This document shows positions 42,411 through 53,473 of a stretch of DNA of 64,000 nt, piece after piece. Source of the stretch: Actinobacteria bacterium OV320. GTDB taxonomy: Bacteria; Actinomycetota; Actinomycetes; Streptomycetales; Streptomycetaceae. The notes under the pieces were generated by a model. The model was not told where the DNA came from. It was given only the letters and a program-made list of their open reading frames with translations, and made no database searches. A program made the translations under genes and the position numbers. Position 1 is the first letter of the stretch, and each line of letters starts with the position of its first letter. Location: NCBI GenBank assembly GCA_001298545.1, contig LJCX01000034.1:247656-311655 (forward strand). The letters are read 5' to 3'.

Positions 42411-43934
42411 TCAGCCCTTTCCGAGAAGCAGCCGGGCCTCGCCGACCGTGATGACGGAACCGGTGACCAGCACCGCGCCGCCCGCGAACTCGCCCTCCTC
42501 CTCGGCGAGCGTGACCGCCGCCTCCAGAGCGTCGGGCAGCCTCGGCTCGACCTGGACGCGGTCGTCACCGAACACCTCGACGGCGATCGCGGCCAGTTCG
42601 TCGGCGTCCATCGCGCGATGGCTGGAGTTCTGCGTGACGACGACCTCCGCGAAGATCGGCTCGAAGGCCTCCAGGAGCCCCCGCACGTTCTTGTCGCCGC
42701 TGGCCCCGACCACCCCGATCAGCCGGCTGAAGTCGAAGGCCTCGCCGACGGCCTCGGCGGTGGCCCGCGCGCCGGCCGGATTGTGGGCGGCGTCGAGGAC
42801 CACGGTCGGGGAGCGCCGTACGACCTCGAGGCGGCCCGGCGAGGAGACGGCCGCGAAGGCCTTGCGGACCGTGTCGATGTCGAGCGGCTCGGGACGCTGG
42901 GAGCCGACGCCGAAGAACGCCTCGACGGCGGCGAGGGCGACGGCCGCGTTGTGCGCCTGGTAGGGACCGTGCAGGGGCAGGTACACCTCGGGGTACTCGC
43001 CGCCCAGGCCGCGCAGTGTCACCATCTGTCCGCCGACGGCGACCTGACGGCCGACGACCCCGAACTCCAGGCCTTCCCGGGCCACGGTGGCGTCGACCTC
43101 GACGGCCTTCTTCAGCAGCACCTGGGCCGCATCGACCGGCTGCTGGGCCAGGATCACGGTGGCGTCCTGCTTGATGATCCCGCCCTTCTCGGCGGCGATC
43201 TCGCCGGTCGTCTCCCCGAGCCGGTCGGTGTGGTCCAGGTCGATGGGCGTCACGACGGCGACGTCACCGTCGATCACGTTGGTCGCGTCCCACGAGCCGC
43301 CCATCCCCACCTCCACGACGGCGACGTCGACCGGCGCGTCCGAGAAGGCGGCGTACGCCATGCCGGTGAGCACCTCGAAGAAGGACAGCCGGTACTCCTG
43401 CATGCCGTCGACCATCTCGACGTACGCCTTGATGTCGTCGTACGTCTCGATGAACCGCTCGGCGGAGATGGGCGCGCCGTCCAGGCTGATCCGCTCGGTG
43501 ATCGACTGGACGTGCGGGGAGGTGTACCGGCCCGTGCGCAGGTCGAAGGCGCCCAGCAGGGCCTCGACCATGCGGGCGGTGGAGGTCTTGCCGTTGGTCC
43601 CGGTGATGTGGATCGAGGGGTACGACCGCTGCGGGTCCCCCAGCACGTCCATCAGCGCGGCGATGCGGTCGACCGAGGGCTCCAGCTTGGTCTCGCCCCA
43701 GCGGGTGGCCAGCTCCGCCTCGACCTCGCGCAGGGCCTTGTCGACCTCGGGGTCCTCCGGGCGCGTGGGCACATCGGCCTGCGGCGCGCCGCCCTGGGTG
43801 CGCAGGGTGCGGCTGCCGGCTTCGATGACCGCGAGATCGGGGTCGCGGTCGGTCTCCTCCGCGATGATCTCGTCGAAGGGATCGAGGGGGTCGGGCAGGT
43901 CGTCTTGGTTGCCGTTCGGGGGGAGCTCGCTCAC
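42411..43934 (-). CDS. folC: Folylpolyglutamate synthase / dihydrofolate synthase
   Basis: 507 residues, with an acidic ~90-residue N-terminal extension (NQDDLPDPLDPFDEIIAEE) before the Mur-ligase-like core. ATP-binding HITGTNGKTSTARMVE, GRYTSPHVQSITERISLDG (parts TSPHV, ERISLDG), VVEVGMGGSWDATN and VLDAAHNPAGARA are the family motifs. It adds glutamates to folates, retaining them in the cell. It lies between valS and the DUF4233 gene on the same strand. Confidence 0.96.
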   Translation of the reverse strand: MSELPPNGNQDDLPDPLDPFDEIIAEETDRDPDLAVIEAGSRTLRTQGGAPQADVPTRPEDPEVDKALREVEAELATRWGETKLEPSVDRIAALMDVLGDPQRSYPSIHITGTNGKTSTARMVEALLGAFDLRTGRYTSPHVQSITERISLDGAPISAERFIETYDDIKAYVEMVDGMQEYRLSFFEVLTGMAYAAFSDAPVDVAVVEVGMGGSWDATNVIDGDVAVVTPIDLDHTDRLGETTGEIAAEKGGIIKQDATVILAQQPVDAAQVLLKKAVEVDATVAREGLEFGVVGRQVAVGGQMVTLRGLGGEYPEVYLPLHGPYQAHNAAVALAAVEAFFGVGSQRPEPLDIDTVRKAFAAVSSPGRLEVVRRSPTVVLDAAHNPAGARATAEAVGEAFDFSRLIGVVGASGDKNVRGLLEAFEPIFAEVVVTQNSSHRAMDADELAAIAVEVFGDDRVQVEPRLPDALEAAVTLAEEEGEFAGGAVLVTGSVITVGEARLLLGKG

Positions 43935-43970
43935 GGGGCCAGTCTACGGACGGCCGGTGACAGACGTAGG

Positions 43971-44009
43971 CGAAGGCCCCCGGAACCGTAATGGTCCCGG
44001 GGGCCTTCG
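43971..44009 (-). terminator. Terminator downstream of valS
   Basis: cgaaggcccccgg pairs with cccgggggccttcg (13-bp stem, with possible extension aacc/ggt). It is located 33 bp past the valS stop and 37 bp before the folC start, so folC probably has its own promoter nearby or relies on readthrough. Confidence 0.75.
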
Positions 44010-44041
44010 TCGTCGGGCGTCGTCAGGGCGCCCCACGGTGC

Positions 44042-46666
<2,625 letters not shown>

Positions 46667-46763
46667 GCGCCCAGTTTAGGGGTGTCACGGCGCCGTCCCG
46701 AAACGTGTTTGCTCTGTAACGGTAGGGGCCCCGCTGCCGTGCAGGTGTTGGCTTTGAGCCAGG

Positions 46764-46778
46764 ATGTGAAAATCACAT
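46764..46778. promoter_or_regulatory. Palindrome upstream of the proline-rich membrane protein gene
   Basis: atgtga-aaa-tcacat is a perfect 6-bp inverted repeat with an AAA centre, 25 bp before ATG 46803. It overlaps the place where a core promoter would sit, so it is a good repressor-operator candidate. Confidence 0.4.
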
Positions 46779-46802
46779 AAGCATCTGGAGGGGAACCCAG
46801 AA

Positions 46803-47795
46803 ATGAGTCACAACCAGCCGGGCCCGTACGGCGGGCCGCCCCAGCAGCCCGGACCGTACGGCCAGCAAGGCCCGTACGGCCAGCCGCCGCAGGCGCCCCA
46901 GCCCGGCTACGGCTACCCCCAGCAGCCCCCCGCCCCGCAGCCCGGCTACGGCTACCCGCAGCAGCCCCCGCAGGGCGTCCCCCCGCAGACCCCGCCCTAC
47001 GGCCAGCAGCCGCCGCCCTATGGCCAGCCCCCGTACGGCCAGCAGCCGCCCTACGGCCAGCCTCCCTACGGCGTCCCGCAGCCCCCGGCCCCGAGCGGCG
47101 GCGGCAAGAAGGCGGGCATCATCGTCGGCGCGATCGCGGTCGTCGCCGCGATCGGCGTGGGCGCGTACTTCGTGATCGGCGGCGGCGGTGGCGCGGGCGG
47201 CCTGAAGGACGACGGCGCCCACAAGCTGGCCACCCCGACGAAGGTGCTCACCGAGTACACGCGGTTCTCCGACGACGGCGCGACCGCGGGCGACGACACC
47301 GCGGCGGAGCTGGAGAAGAGCGGCGTCAAGGACGGCAAGAGCGTGATCGGCGTCTACTCGACGGCGGACCTGAGCGGGTACGACCCCGACGACCCGAGCA
47401 CCGTCCCCGACGCGACCGAGCTCGCGACGGCCAAGGGCATCACCTACGCCGGCGCCTACGGCACGATCGCCGACCCCGAGAAGGCGCTCGACACCTTCTT
47501 CGCCGGCTTCAAGAAGTCGTCCGAGGAAGGCTCCGACTCGAGCAGCAGCGGCGCCAAGACCGAACTGGTCGGCGAGCCCGTCGCGGCCGACCTCGACGGC
47601 GCGGTCATGAAGTGCCAGGCGGCCAAGGGCACGGACTCGGTCAGCAAGCAGGAGAAGACCGACTGGTTCTGCGCCTGGGCCGACTACAGCACCATCGCCA
47701 TGGTCTCGCCGGGTGACGCCACGAAGGGCATCACCAAGGACGTGGCGATCGACATCACCACGAAGCTGCGCGACGAGGTCCGCGTCAAGGCCTGA
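46803..47795 (+). CDS. Proline/tyrosine/glutamine-rich single-pass membrane protein, unknown function
   Basis: 330 residues with GGAGGGG upstream of the ATG. The first ~98 residues are a cytoplasmic low-complexity region of GPYGQ, QPGYGYPQQPP and PPYGQ units. Then GGGKKAGIIVGAIAVVAAIGVGAYFVI is one transmembrane helix (parts KKAGIIVGAIAVV, GVGAYFVIGG). An extracytoplasmic domain of ~200 residues follows with two Cys (MKCQAAK, WFCAWADYS) that could form a disulfide. This Pro-rich/TM/sensor-like layout is common in Streptomyces (DUF4190-like neighbours) but the domain is not recognised. It is divergent from valS. Confidence 0.8.
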   Translation: MSHNQPGPYGGPPQQPGPYGQQGPYGQPPQAPQPGYGYPQQPPAPQPGYGYPQQPPQGVPPQTPPYGQQPPPYGQPPYGQQPPYGQPPYGVPQPPAPSGGGKKAGIIVGAIAVVAAIGVGAYFVIGGGGGAGGLKDDGAHKLATPTKVLTEYTRFSDDGATAGDDTAAELEKSGVKDGKSVIGVYSTADLSGYDPDDPSTVPDATELATAKGITYAGAYGTIADPEKALDTFFAGFKKSSEEGSDSSSSGAKTELVGEPVAADLDGAVMKCQAAKGTDSVSKQEKTDWFCAWADYSTIAMVSPGDATKGITKDVAIDITTKLRDEVRVKA

Positions 47796-47816
47796 CGCCC
47801 CGCGCCGCCCGACCCG

Positions 47817-47858
47817 ACGACGAAGGGCCCCGGTCGCTCGACCGGGGCCCTTCGTCGT
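47817..47858. terminator. Bidirectional terminator between the membrane-protein gene and clpX
   Basis: Perfect 18-bp stem acgacgaagggccccggt / accggggcccttcgtcgt with a 6-nt loop, between convergent stops at 47795 and 47886. Confidence 0.9.
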
Positions 47859-47885
47859 ACGGATGCGGATCGGTACAGGTGCGGA

Positions 47886-49175
47886 TCAGGCGGTCTTCTG
47901 CTCGCCCGGGCCGCGGCCGCCGCGTGCGTCGCGCGGGATCAGGGTCGGGTTGACGTTGGAGAGGACCACGTCCGCCGTGATGACCACGCGGGCCACGTCC
48001 TTGCGGGAGGGGACCTCGTACATGACCGCCTGGAGGACTTCCTCCATGATCGCGCGCAGGCCGCGGGCGCCGGTCTGGCGGAGGATGGCCTGGTCGGCGA
48101 TGGCCTCCAGGGCCTCCCGCTCGAAGTCCAGCTCCACACCGTCGAGTTCGAAGAGCCGCTGGTACTGCTTCACCAGCGCGTTGCGCGGCTCGATCAGGAT
48201 CTGGAGGAGCGCCTCGCGGTCCAGGTTGTGGACCGAGGTGATGACCGGGAGACGGCCGATGAACTCCGGGATCATGCCGAACTTGACCAGGTCCTCCGGC
48301 ATGACGGCCTCGAACTGGTCCTTGGACTCCAGCTCGCGCTTGGAGCGGATCGTCGCGCCGAACCCGATGCCCTTGGCGCCGGCCCGGGTCTCGATGATCT
48401 TCTCCAGGCCCGAGAAGGCACCGCCCACGATGAACAGCACGTTCGTCGTGTCGATCTGGATGAACTCCTGGTGCGGGTGCTTGCGGCCGCCCTGCGGCGG
48501 GACCGAGGCGGTGGTGCCCTCCAGGATCTTCAGCAGGGCCTGCTGCACGCCCTCGCCCGACACGTCACGGGTGATGGACGGGTTCTCGCTCTTGCGCGCG
48601 ACCTTGTCGATCTCATCGATGTAGATGATCCCGGTCTCGGCCTTCTTGACGTCGTAGTCCGCGGCCTGGATCAGCTTCAGCAGGATGTTCTCGACGTCCT
48701 CGCCGACGTAGCCCGCCTCGGTCAGCGCCGTGGCGTCGGCGATCGCGAACGGGACGTTCAGCATGCGCGCCAGGGTCTGTGCCAGGAGCGTCTTGCCCGA
48801 GCCGGTGGGGCCGAGCAGGAGGATGTTGGACTTCGCCAACTCGATGGCGTCCTCGCGGCTTTGGCCGCCGCCGTTCTCACCGGCCTGGACGCGCTTGTAG
48901 TGGTTGTACACCGCTACCGACAGGGCCTTCTTGGCGGGTTCCTGGCCCACCACGTAGCCCTCGAGGAACTCGTAGATCTCGCGCGGCTTCGGGAGTTCCT
49001 CCCAGCGGACCTCGCTCGTCTCCGCGAGCTCTTCCTCGATGATCTCGTTGCAGAGATCGATGCACTCGTCGCAGATGTACACACCGGGCCCTGCGATGAG
49101 CTTCTTGACCTGCTTCTGGCTCTTGCCGCAGAACGAGCACTTGAGCAGATCGCCGCCGTCACCGATGCGTGCCAC
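47886..49175 (-). CDS. clpX: ATP-dependent protease ATPase subunit ClpX
   Basis: 429 residues from GTG 49175. The N-terminal zinc-binding domain has C13, C16, C35 and C38. The AAA+ module has Walker A GPTGSGKT, pore loop GYVGEDV and Walker B IIYIDEIDK. The ClpP-docking loop reads KGIGFGATI (IGF tripeptide). It unfolds substrates for the ClpP1P2 peptidase encoded upstream. A structured intergenic region separates it from clpP2. Confidence 0.97.
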   Translation of the reverse strand: MARIGDGGDLLKCSFCGKSQKQVKKLIAGPGVYICDECIDLCNEIIEEELAETSEVRWEELPKPREIYEFLEGYVVGQEPAKKALSVAVYNHYKRVQAGENGGGQSREDAIELAKSNILLLGPTGSGKTLLAQTLARMLNVPFAIADATALTEAGYVGEDVENILLKLIQAADYDVKKAETGIIYIDEIDKVARKSENPSITRDVSGEGVQQALLKILEGTTASVPPQGGRKHPHQEFIQIDTTNVLFIVGGAFSGLEKIIETRAGAKGIGFGATIRSKRELESKDQFEAVMPEDLVKFGMIPEFIGRLPVITSVHNLDREALLQILIEPRNALVKQYQRLFELDGVELDFEREALEAIADQAILRQTGARGLRAIMEEVLQAVMYEVPSRKDVARVVITADVVLSNVNPTLIPRDARGGRGPGEQKTA

Positions 49176-49268
49176 GGTGTGCTTCCCCTTCGCCTGGGAG
49201 ACGACTGGACGCTTACGAATCCAGCGGCTCCTGGTGCTGCCTTATTCCGACGGTACCTTGCCTGGCCC

Positions 49269-49343
49269 CCCGTTCGGGCCCCCCTTGGCACGGTTCACTG
49301 TGACGTGGACCGTGTCACACCGCCCCGAGGGGGGCCCAACGGG
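49269..49343 (-). ncRNA. Extended hairpin in the clpP2-clpX intergenic region (terminator/attenuator candidate)
   Basis: Outer arms cccgttcgggcccccc (49269-49284) and ggggggcccaacggg (49329-49343) pair with one bulge. Inside them cacggt (49289-49294) pairs with accgtg (49309-49314). The whole would fold into a ~75-nt stem between clpP2 and clpX, and could uncouple their expression. Confidence 0.45.
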
Positions 49344-49356
49344 ACGACCCCGTGCG

Positions 49357-50037
49357 TCAAACGAGCGAGTTGTTGTTCAGCTTGCGGGTGGAGATGATCT
49401 GGTCGATCAGGCCGTACGCCAGCGCGTCCTCGGCCGTGAGGATCTTGTCGCGCTCGATGTCCTCACGGATCTTCTCGATCGGCGTGGTCGAGTGCTTGGC
49501 CAGCATGTCCTCAAGCTGCGCGCGCATCCGGAGGATCTCGTTGGCGGCGATCTCCAGGTCGGAGACCTGACCGCGGCCCGTCTCGCTGTACGGCTGGTGG
49601 ATCAGTACGCGCGCGTTCGGCAGCGCCATGCGCTTGCCCGGCGTACCGGCGGCCAGCAGGATCGCGGCGGCGGAGGCCGCCTGACCCATGCAGACCGTCT
49701 GGATGTCGGGCTTCACGAACTGCATCGTGTCGTAGATCGCGGTCAGCGCCGTGAAGGAGCCGCCCGGGCTGTTGATGTAGACCGAGATGTCCCGGTCGGG
49801 GTCCATCGACTCCAGGCACAGCAGCTGCGCCATGACGTCGTTGGCGGAGGCGTCGTCGATCTGCACGCCGAGGAAGATCACACGCTCCTCGAAGAGCTTC
49901 GCGTACGGGTCGTACTCGCGGACGCCCTGCGAGGTGCGCTCGACGAAGCGCGGGATGACGTAGCGGGATTCGGCGCGAGGGCCGGTGTATTCGGCCTCGG
50001 TGCGGGCGTAGATGCCGCTGCCGGGGAAGTCGTTCAC
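49357..50037 (-). CDS. clpP2: ClpP2 peptidase subunit
   Basis: 226 residues from GTG 50037 with an AGGAG site. The catalytic triad positions are visible: S122 in MGQAASAAA, H147 in LIHQPYS, and an Asp in the C-terminal third. INSPGGSFTALTAIYDTMQF is the substrate-channel strand. With ClpP1 it forms the mixed tetradecameric peptidase that works with ClpX and ClpC. It is normally cotranscribed with clpP1; here a 383-bp repeat-rich spacer intervenes. Confidence 0.96.
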   Translation of the reverse strand: MNDFPGSGIYARTEAEYTGPRAESRYVIPRFVERTSQGVREYDPYAKLFEERVIFLGVQIDDASANDVMAQLLCLESMDPDRDISVYINSPGGSFTALTAIYDTMQFVKPDIQTVCMGQAASAAAILLAAGTPGKRMALPNARVLIHQPYSETGRGQVSDLEIAANEILRMRAQLEDMLAKHSTTPIEKIREDIERDKILTAEDALAYGLIDQIISTRKLNNNSLV

Positions 50038-50420
50038 GGTGTCTCCTGGAAAGAGGACTGGGGCGGTGGGCTGGAGGGGCTGGATGGGGCACTGACGGCT
50101 TCCGAGGTCCTCGGTGACCCGGGAGGCCTCGCGGGACCCCGAGGGGCTCCGAGGGCCACCCAGGGGCCTCCTCGGAACTCCTGGAGCTGCGGGGAGCCTC
50201 CGTGAGGCTTCCCGGAAGTCCGGGAGTCCCGAGGGACCTCCGAGCGGCTCCCGCTCCGGGGGCCTCTGGGCACTCCCGGGAGCTTTCGGAACTCCGGGGG
50301 CCCGTGAGGGCTTTCGGAACTCCGCAGGGGTCCGGGGGCTCCCGGGGACTCCGGAAGGGGCTCAGGGAGTCAGGGGGCTCCGGGGAGCACCCTGCGTGAC
50401 CCTGCTGCCGTCAGTGGTCC
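50038..50420. repeat. Expanded, degenerate repeat-rich spacer between clpP1 and clpP2
   Basis: 383 bp with no gene. It is made of variants of short words such as ctccgggg, ggaactcc, cggaag and ggggctc. One direct repeat is exact: gctttcggaactccg at 50282-50296 and 50310-50324 (28-bp period). The segment differs in texture from the flanking coding DNA. Confidence 0.7.
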
Positions 50421-51080
50421 TCAGGCCGCCCCGGTACCGCCGCCGCCCGGCATGCCGGCCGCCGTCGGGATGACGTCGTCGATGAGGCCGTACTCCTTGG
50501 CCTCGAACGCGTCGAACCAGCGGTCGCGGTCCGAGTCGCGGGTGACCTGCTCGACCGTCTGGCCGGTGTGCTGGGAAGTCAGCTCGGCCATGCGCTTCTT
50601 GGTGTGCAGCAGCCGCTCGGCGTGGATCTTGATGTCGGAGGCCGAGCCCGCCAGGCCCGCGGAGGGCTGGTGGATCAGGATCTCGGCGTTCGGCAGCGCG
50701 AAGCGCTTGCCGGGCGTGCCCGCGCTGAGCAGGAACTGCCCCATGGACGCCGCGAGACCCATGGCGATGGTCACCACGTCGTTCTTGATGAACTGCATCG
50801 TGTCGTAGATCGCCATGCCGGCCGTGATCGAGCCGCCGGGGCTGTTGATGTACAGGTAGATGTCCTTGTCCGGATCGGCGGCAAGGAGCAGCAGCTGTGC
50901 GGTGATCTTGTTGGCGATGTCGTCGTCGACCGCCTGGCCGAGGAAGATGATCCGCTCGCCGAGCAGCCGGTTGTAGACCTGGTCGCCGAGGCCACCACCG
51001 ATGGGGTCGCCGGCGGCTGTGGGCATCAGATTCGTCACGTATCCACCTGCTCGTCTTACGACGGCGCCGGGCCGTCTCAC
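50421..51080 (-). CDS. clpP1: ClpP1 peptidase subunit
   Basis: 219 residues from GTG 51080 (VRRPGAVVRRAGGYVTNLMP), the length I recall for S. coelicolor ClpP1. A GTG at 51038 (VTNLMPTAAG) with AGGTGG upstream is an alternative start; the N-terminus is probably processed anyway. Catalytic S112 (GLAASMGQ), H137 (LIHQPSAG), and YINSPGGSITAGMAIYDTMQ are present. The region upstream carries a ClgR-type operator. In Streptomyces ClpP1 is needed for normal development. Confidence 0.95.
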   Translation of the reverse strand: MRRPGAVVRRAGGYVTNLMPTAAGDPIGGGLGDQVYNRLLGERIIFLGQAVDDDIANKITAQLLLLAADPDKDIYLYINSPGGSITAGMAIYDTMQFIKNDVVTIAMGLAASMGQFLLSAGTPGKRFALPNAEILIHQPSAGLAGSASDIKIHAERLLHTKKRMAELTSQHTGQTVEQVTRDSDRDRWFDAFEAKEYGLIDDVIPTAAGMPGGGGTGAA

Positions 51081-51451
51081 GTGTACTGCCGGGGGCAACG
51101 GAGAGTCCCCTGCCCTCGTACTCATGGACCCTAACGCGCGGGTCCCTTCGGGGAATCCCGGAGAGGAGAGTGTTCGCCGGGGGCGTAGACGTGGGGCACG
51201 CGTCCGTGGGCGGCCACGGGCCGTCCGCGGACGGTCGCACCCCGCAGCGGGGCCGCGCCTTCACCGCCACGAGGGCCGCACCGGCGCCACCCGGACCGCC
51301 GCACGGATCGGCACCCCGACACCGGGCCCGCACCCCGGCCCGCGCCCCTGGGCTGCCCGCCACCTCGGGCCGGCCGCCCTGTGGCCCGCCCGAGGCGCCA
51401 TGGCCGGTCGTGGACGGTGGCAGCGCCGGCGACAGCATTCCCGCGAGCGCT
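51081..51451. other. clpP1 promoter region and spacer without genes
   Basis: Gene-free. It holds a TAGGGT -10 candidate (minus strand, 51128-51133), the ClgR-type site at 51172-51185, and from ~51210 a very GC-rich stretch with repeated gg-ccgtcc and ggccggtc words that leads into the palindrome at 51452. Confidence 0.5.
51172..51185. promoter_or_regulatory. ClgR-type operator upstream of clpP1
   Basis: gttcgc-cgggg-gcg matches exactly the GTTCGC-N5-GCG consensus reported for the Streptomyces activator ClgR, known to switch on clpP1P2, clpC and lon. The site lies about 40-55 bp upstream of the TAGGGT -10 candidate at 51128-51133, a normal distance for an activator. Confidence 0.72.
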
Positions 51452-51486
51452 CCGTGACCGGCCATGGGGCCCATGGCCGGTCACGG
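51452..51486. repeat. Near-continuous 35-bp palindrome upstream of the tig terminator
   Basis: ccgtgaccggccatggg and cccatggccggtcacgg are perfect inverted copies (17 bp each) around a single G. It would form a very stable cruciform or RNA hairpin. Related words (atggccggtc) occur at ~51408 and in the array at 53125-53234. Confidence 0.75.
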
Positions 51487-51513
51487 CCGACCCCGGCCGG
51501 GCGTCCCATGACA

Positions 51514-51550
51514 GAGGGGCCCCGGAGCGCATACCGCTCCGGGGCCCCTC
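51514..51550 (-). terminator. Terminator downstream of tig
   Basis: Perfect 16-bp stem gaggggccccggagcg / cgctccggggcccctc with a 5-nt loop, about 30 bp past the tig stop. Confidence 0.85.
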
Positions 51551-51580
51551 GTGTCTGCGTCAGAGGTGACGCGAGGCCGC

Positions 51581-52954
51581 TCAGGCCTCGGTGTTCTCCT
51601 CGGAGGTCGTCGCCTCGGCGGCGGCCTCCTCGGCCTCTTCCTCGTCGTCCAGGTCGATGACCTCGCCGTTGGTGTCCTTCACCGTGGCGGACTCGACGAC
51701 CGTGGCCAGAGCCTTGCCGCGGGCGACCTCGCCGACCAGGAGCGGAACCTGGCCGCCCTCGACGACCGCCTGGGCGAACTGGTCGGGGGACATGCCGGAG
51801 GAGGCGGCACGGCGCATGAGGTGCTCGGTGAGCTCCTCCTGGTTGACGTTCAGCTTCTCGCGCTTGACGAGCTCGTCGAGCACGAACTGGGTCTTGATGC
51901 CCTTGACCGCGGCCTCACGGGTCTCGGTCTCGAACTCCTCGGCGGTCTTGCCCTGGATCTCCAGGTACTTGTCGAGGTCCAGGCCCATCTGGCCGAGCTG
52001 GTGGTGCTCCAGGTTGTGCTTGCGGGTGTTGACCTCGTCCTCGAGCAGCTTCTCGGGGACGGGCACCTCGACGAGCTCCAGCAGCTTCTCCAGGACGCGC
52101 TCCTGGGCCTGCGTGGCCTGGTCGTACTGCTTCGTGTTCTCGAGGCGCTTGCGGCTGTCGGCCTTGAGCTCCTCGAGGGTGTCGAACTCGGAGGCGAGCT
52201 GCGCGAACTCGTCGTCCAGCTCGGGGAGCTCGCGGGCGGCGACCTGGGTGACCTTGACGGTGACCTCGGCCTCCTTGCCGGCCGCCGAGCCGCCCTTGAG
52301 CTCGGAGGTGAAGGTGGCCTCGCCACCGGCCTCCAGGCCCTTCACGGCCTCGTCGATGCCTTCCAGCAGCTCGCCGGAGCCGATGGTGTAGGAGACGCCG
52401 CTGGCGACGCCGTCCTCGAGGATCTCGCCGTCGACCTTGGCCTCCAGGTCGACGGTCACGACGTCGCCGTCCTCGGCGGCACGCTCGACCGGGGAGGTCG
52501 AGGCGAAGCGCTCACGGAGCTGCTCGACCGCCTTGTCGATGTCCTCCTCGGACACCTCGACGGCGTCGACCTCGACCTCGATGGAGGAGAAGTCCTCGGG
52601 GAGCTCGAGGGAGGGACGGATGTCGACCTCGGCGGTGAAGTTCAGCGTCTCGCCGTCCTTCAGCTCCGTGATGTCGACCTCGGGCTGGCCGAGGACGTCG
52701 ATCTCGGCCTCGTTGACCGCCTCCGTGTAGAACTTCGGCAGCGCGTCGTTGACGGCCTCCTCCAGCACGGCGCCACGGCCGAAGCGCTGGTCGATCACCC
52801 GGGCGGGGATCTTGCCCTTGCGGAAGCCCTTCACCGTGACCTGCTGGTTGATCTTCTTGTACGCCGCGTCGAGGCTGTCCTTGAGCTCCTCGAAGGGCAC
52901 CTCGATGCTGAGCCGAACCCGAGTCGGGTTCAGGGTCTCCACGGCGCTCTTCAC
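51581..52954 (-). CDS. tig: Trigger factor chaperone
   Basis: 457 residues from GTG 52954 (VKSAVETLNPTRVRLSIEVPF) with AAGGAGA upstream; the longer frame to 53098 is not supported. The ribosome-binding tail includes GFRKGKIPARVIDQRFG, close to the classic GFRxGKxP signature. A PPIase (FKBP-like) domain around 160-245 and a helical C-terminal domain follow; the tail is acidic (EEAEEAAAEATTSEENTEA). It binds nascent chains at the exit tunnel. tig next to clpP-clpX is a conserved order. Confidence 0.97.
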   Translation of the reverse strand: MKSAVETLNPTRVRLSIEVPFEELKDSLDAAYKKINQQVTVKGFRKGKIPARVIDQRFGRGAVLEEAVNDALPKFYTEAVNEAEIDVLGQPEVDITELKDGETLNFTAEVDIRPSLELPEDFSSIEVEVDAVEVSEEDIDKAVEQLRERFASTSPVERAAEDGDVVTVDLEAKVDGEILEDGVASGVSYTIGSGELLEGIDEAVKGLEAGGEATFTSELKGGSAAGKEAEVTVKVTQVAARELPELDDEFAQLASEFDTLEELKADSRKRLENTKQYDQATQAQERVLEKLLELVEVPVPEKLLEDEVNTRKHNLEHHQLGQMGLDLDKYLEIQGKTAEEFETETREAAVKGIKTQFVLDELVKREKLNVNQEELTEHLMRRAASSGMSPDQFAQAVVEGGQVPLLVGEVARGKALATVVESATVKDTNGEVIDLDDEEEAEEAAAEATTSEENTEA

Positions 52955-53124
52955 GGTTCGGTCTCCTTGGGGGCTGACTTCTTGGTTTCTGCAGGAGCCA
53001 GACCGGCTCCCGCGGATTCGCCGCCCGGAGGACCTACCAGAGGATGAGGCACACGGGCGTGCAGCTTGCATAGTAACGGCAGCGACGACACGCCCCAAAG
53101 GCGATCAAGCGAGGTGACCGCGCA

Positions 53125-53234
53125 GATGGCCGCTGACGGCCGGTGATGGCCGTTCGATGGTCGCCGATGGCCGGGTCGGTGGCCGGTGATGGCCGTACCG
53201 GCCGGTTCGGTGGCCGCTCACGGCCGGTCGTTGG
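53125..53234. repeat. Degenerate ~21-bp tandem array between tig and tRNA-Pro
   Basis: Five imperfect units beginning gatggccg (the last gtggccg), with lengths of 20-22 bp and mostly ending in ccggt or cggtcg. The array directly abuts the 3' end of the tRNA gene at 53235. Confidence 0.75.
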
Positions 53235-53308
53235 TCGGGGTGGCGGGATTTGAACCCACGGCCTTCCGCTCCCAAAGCGGACGCGCTACCAAGCTGCGCC
53301 ACACCCCG
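53235..53308 (-). tRNA. tRNA-Pro (anticodon TGG)
   Basis: Reading the minus strand, the acceptor stem is CGGGGTG/CACCCCG with discriminator A. The D-arm region reads GCGCAGCTTGGTAGCGC, the anticodon arm TCCGC-TTTGGGA-GCGGA has loop anticodon TGG, and the T-arm has GTGGG-TTCAAAT-CCCGC. CCA is not encoded. Confidence 0.97.
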
Positions 53309-53473
53309 TCTGGTGCGACACGTAGGGTACATGCCCGCAGGCCGCCTGACCGCCGCTTTTACCGAGCCTCGGGGCGCGCCGCGGCGGGCCCGGGAAACGG
53401 GGTGTGCGCGGCAGGGTGCCGACCCGCTACGATGCCTGCAGTGCCGCGGTCGCTGACCTGCGGCGCGTCATGT

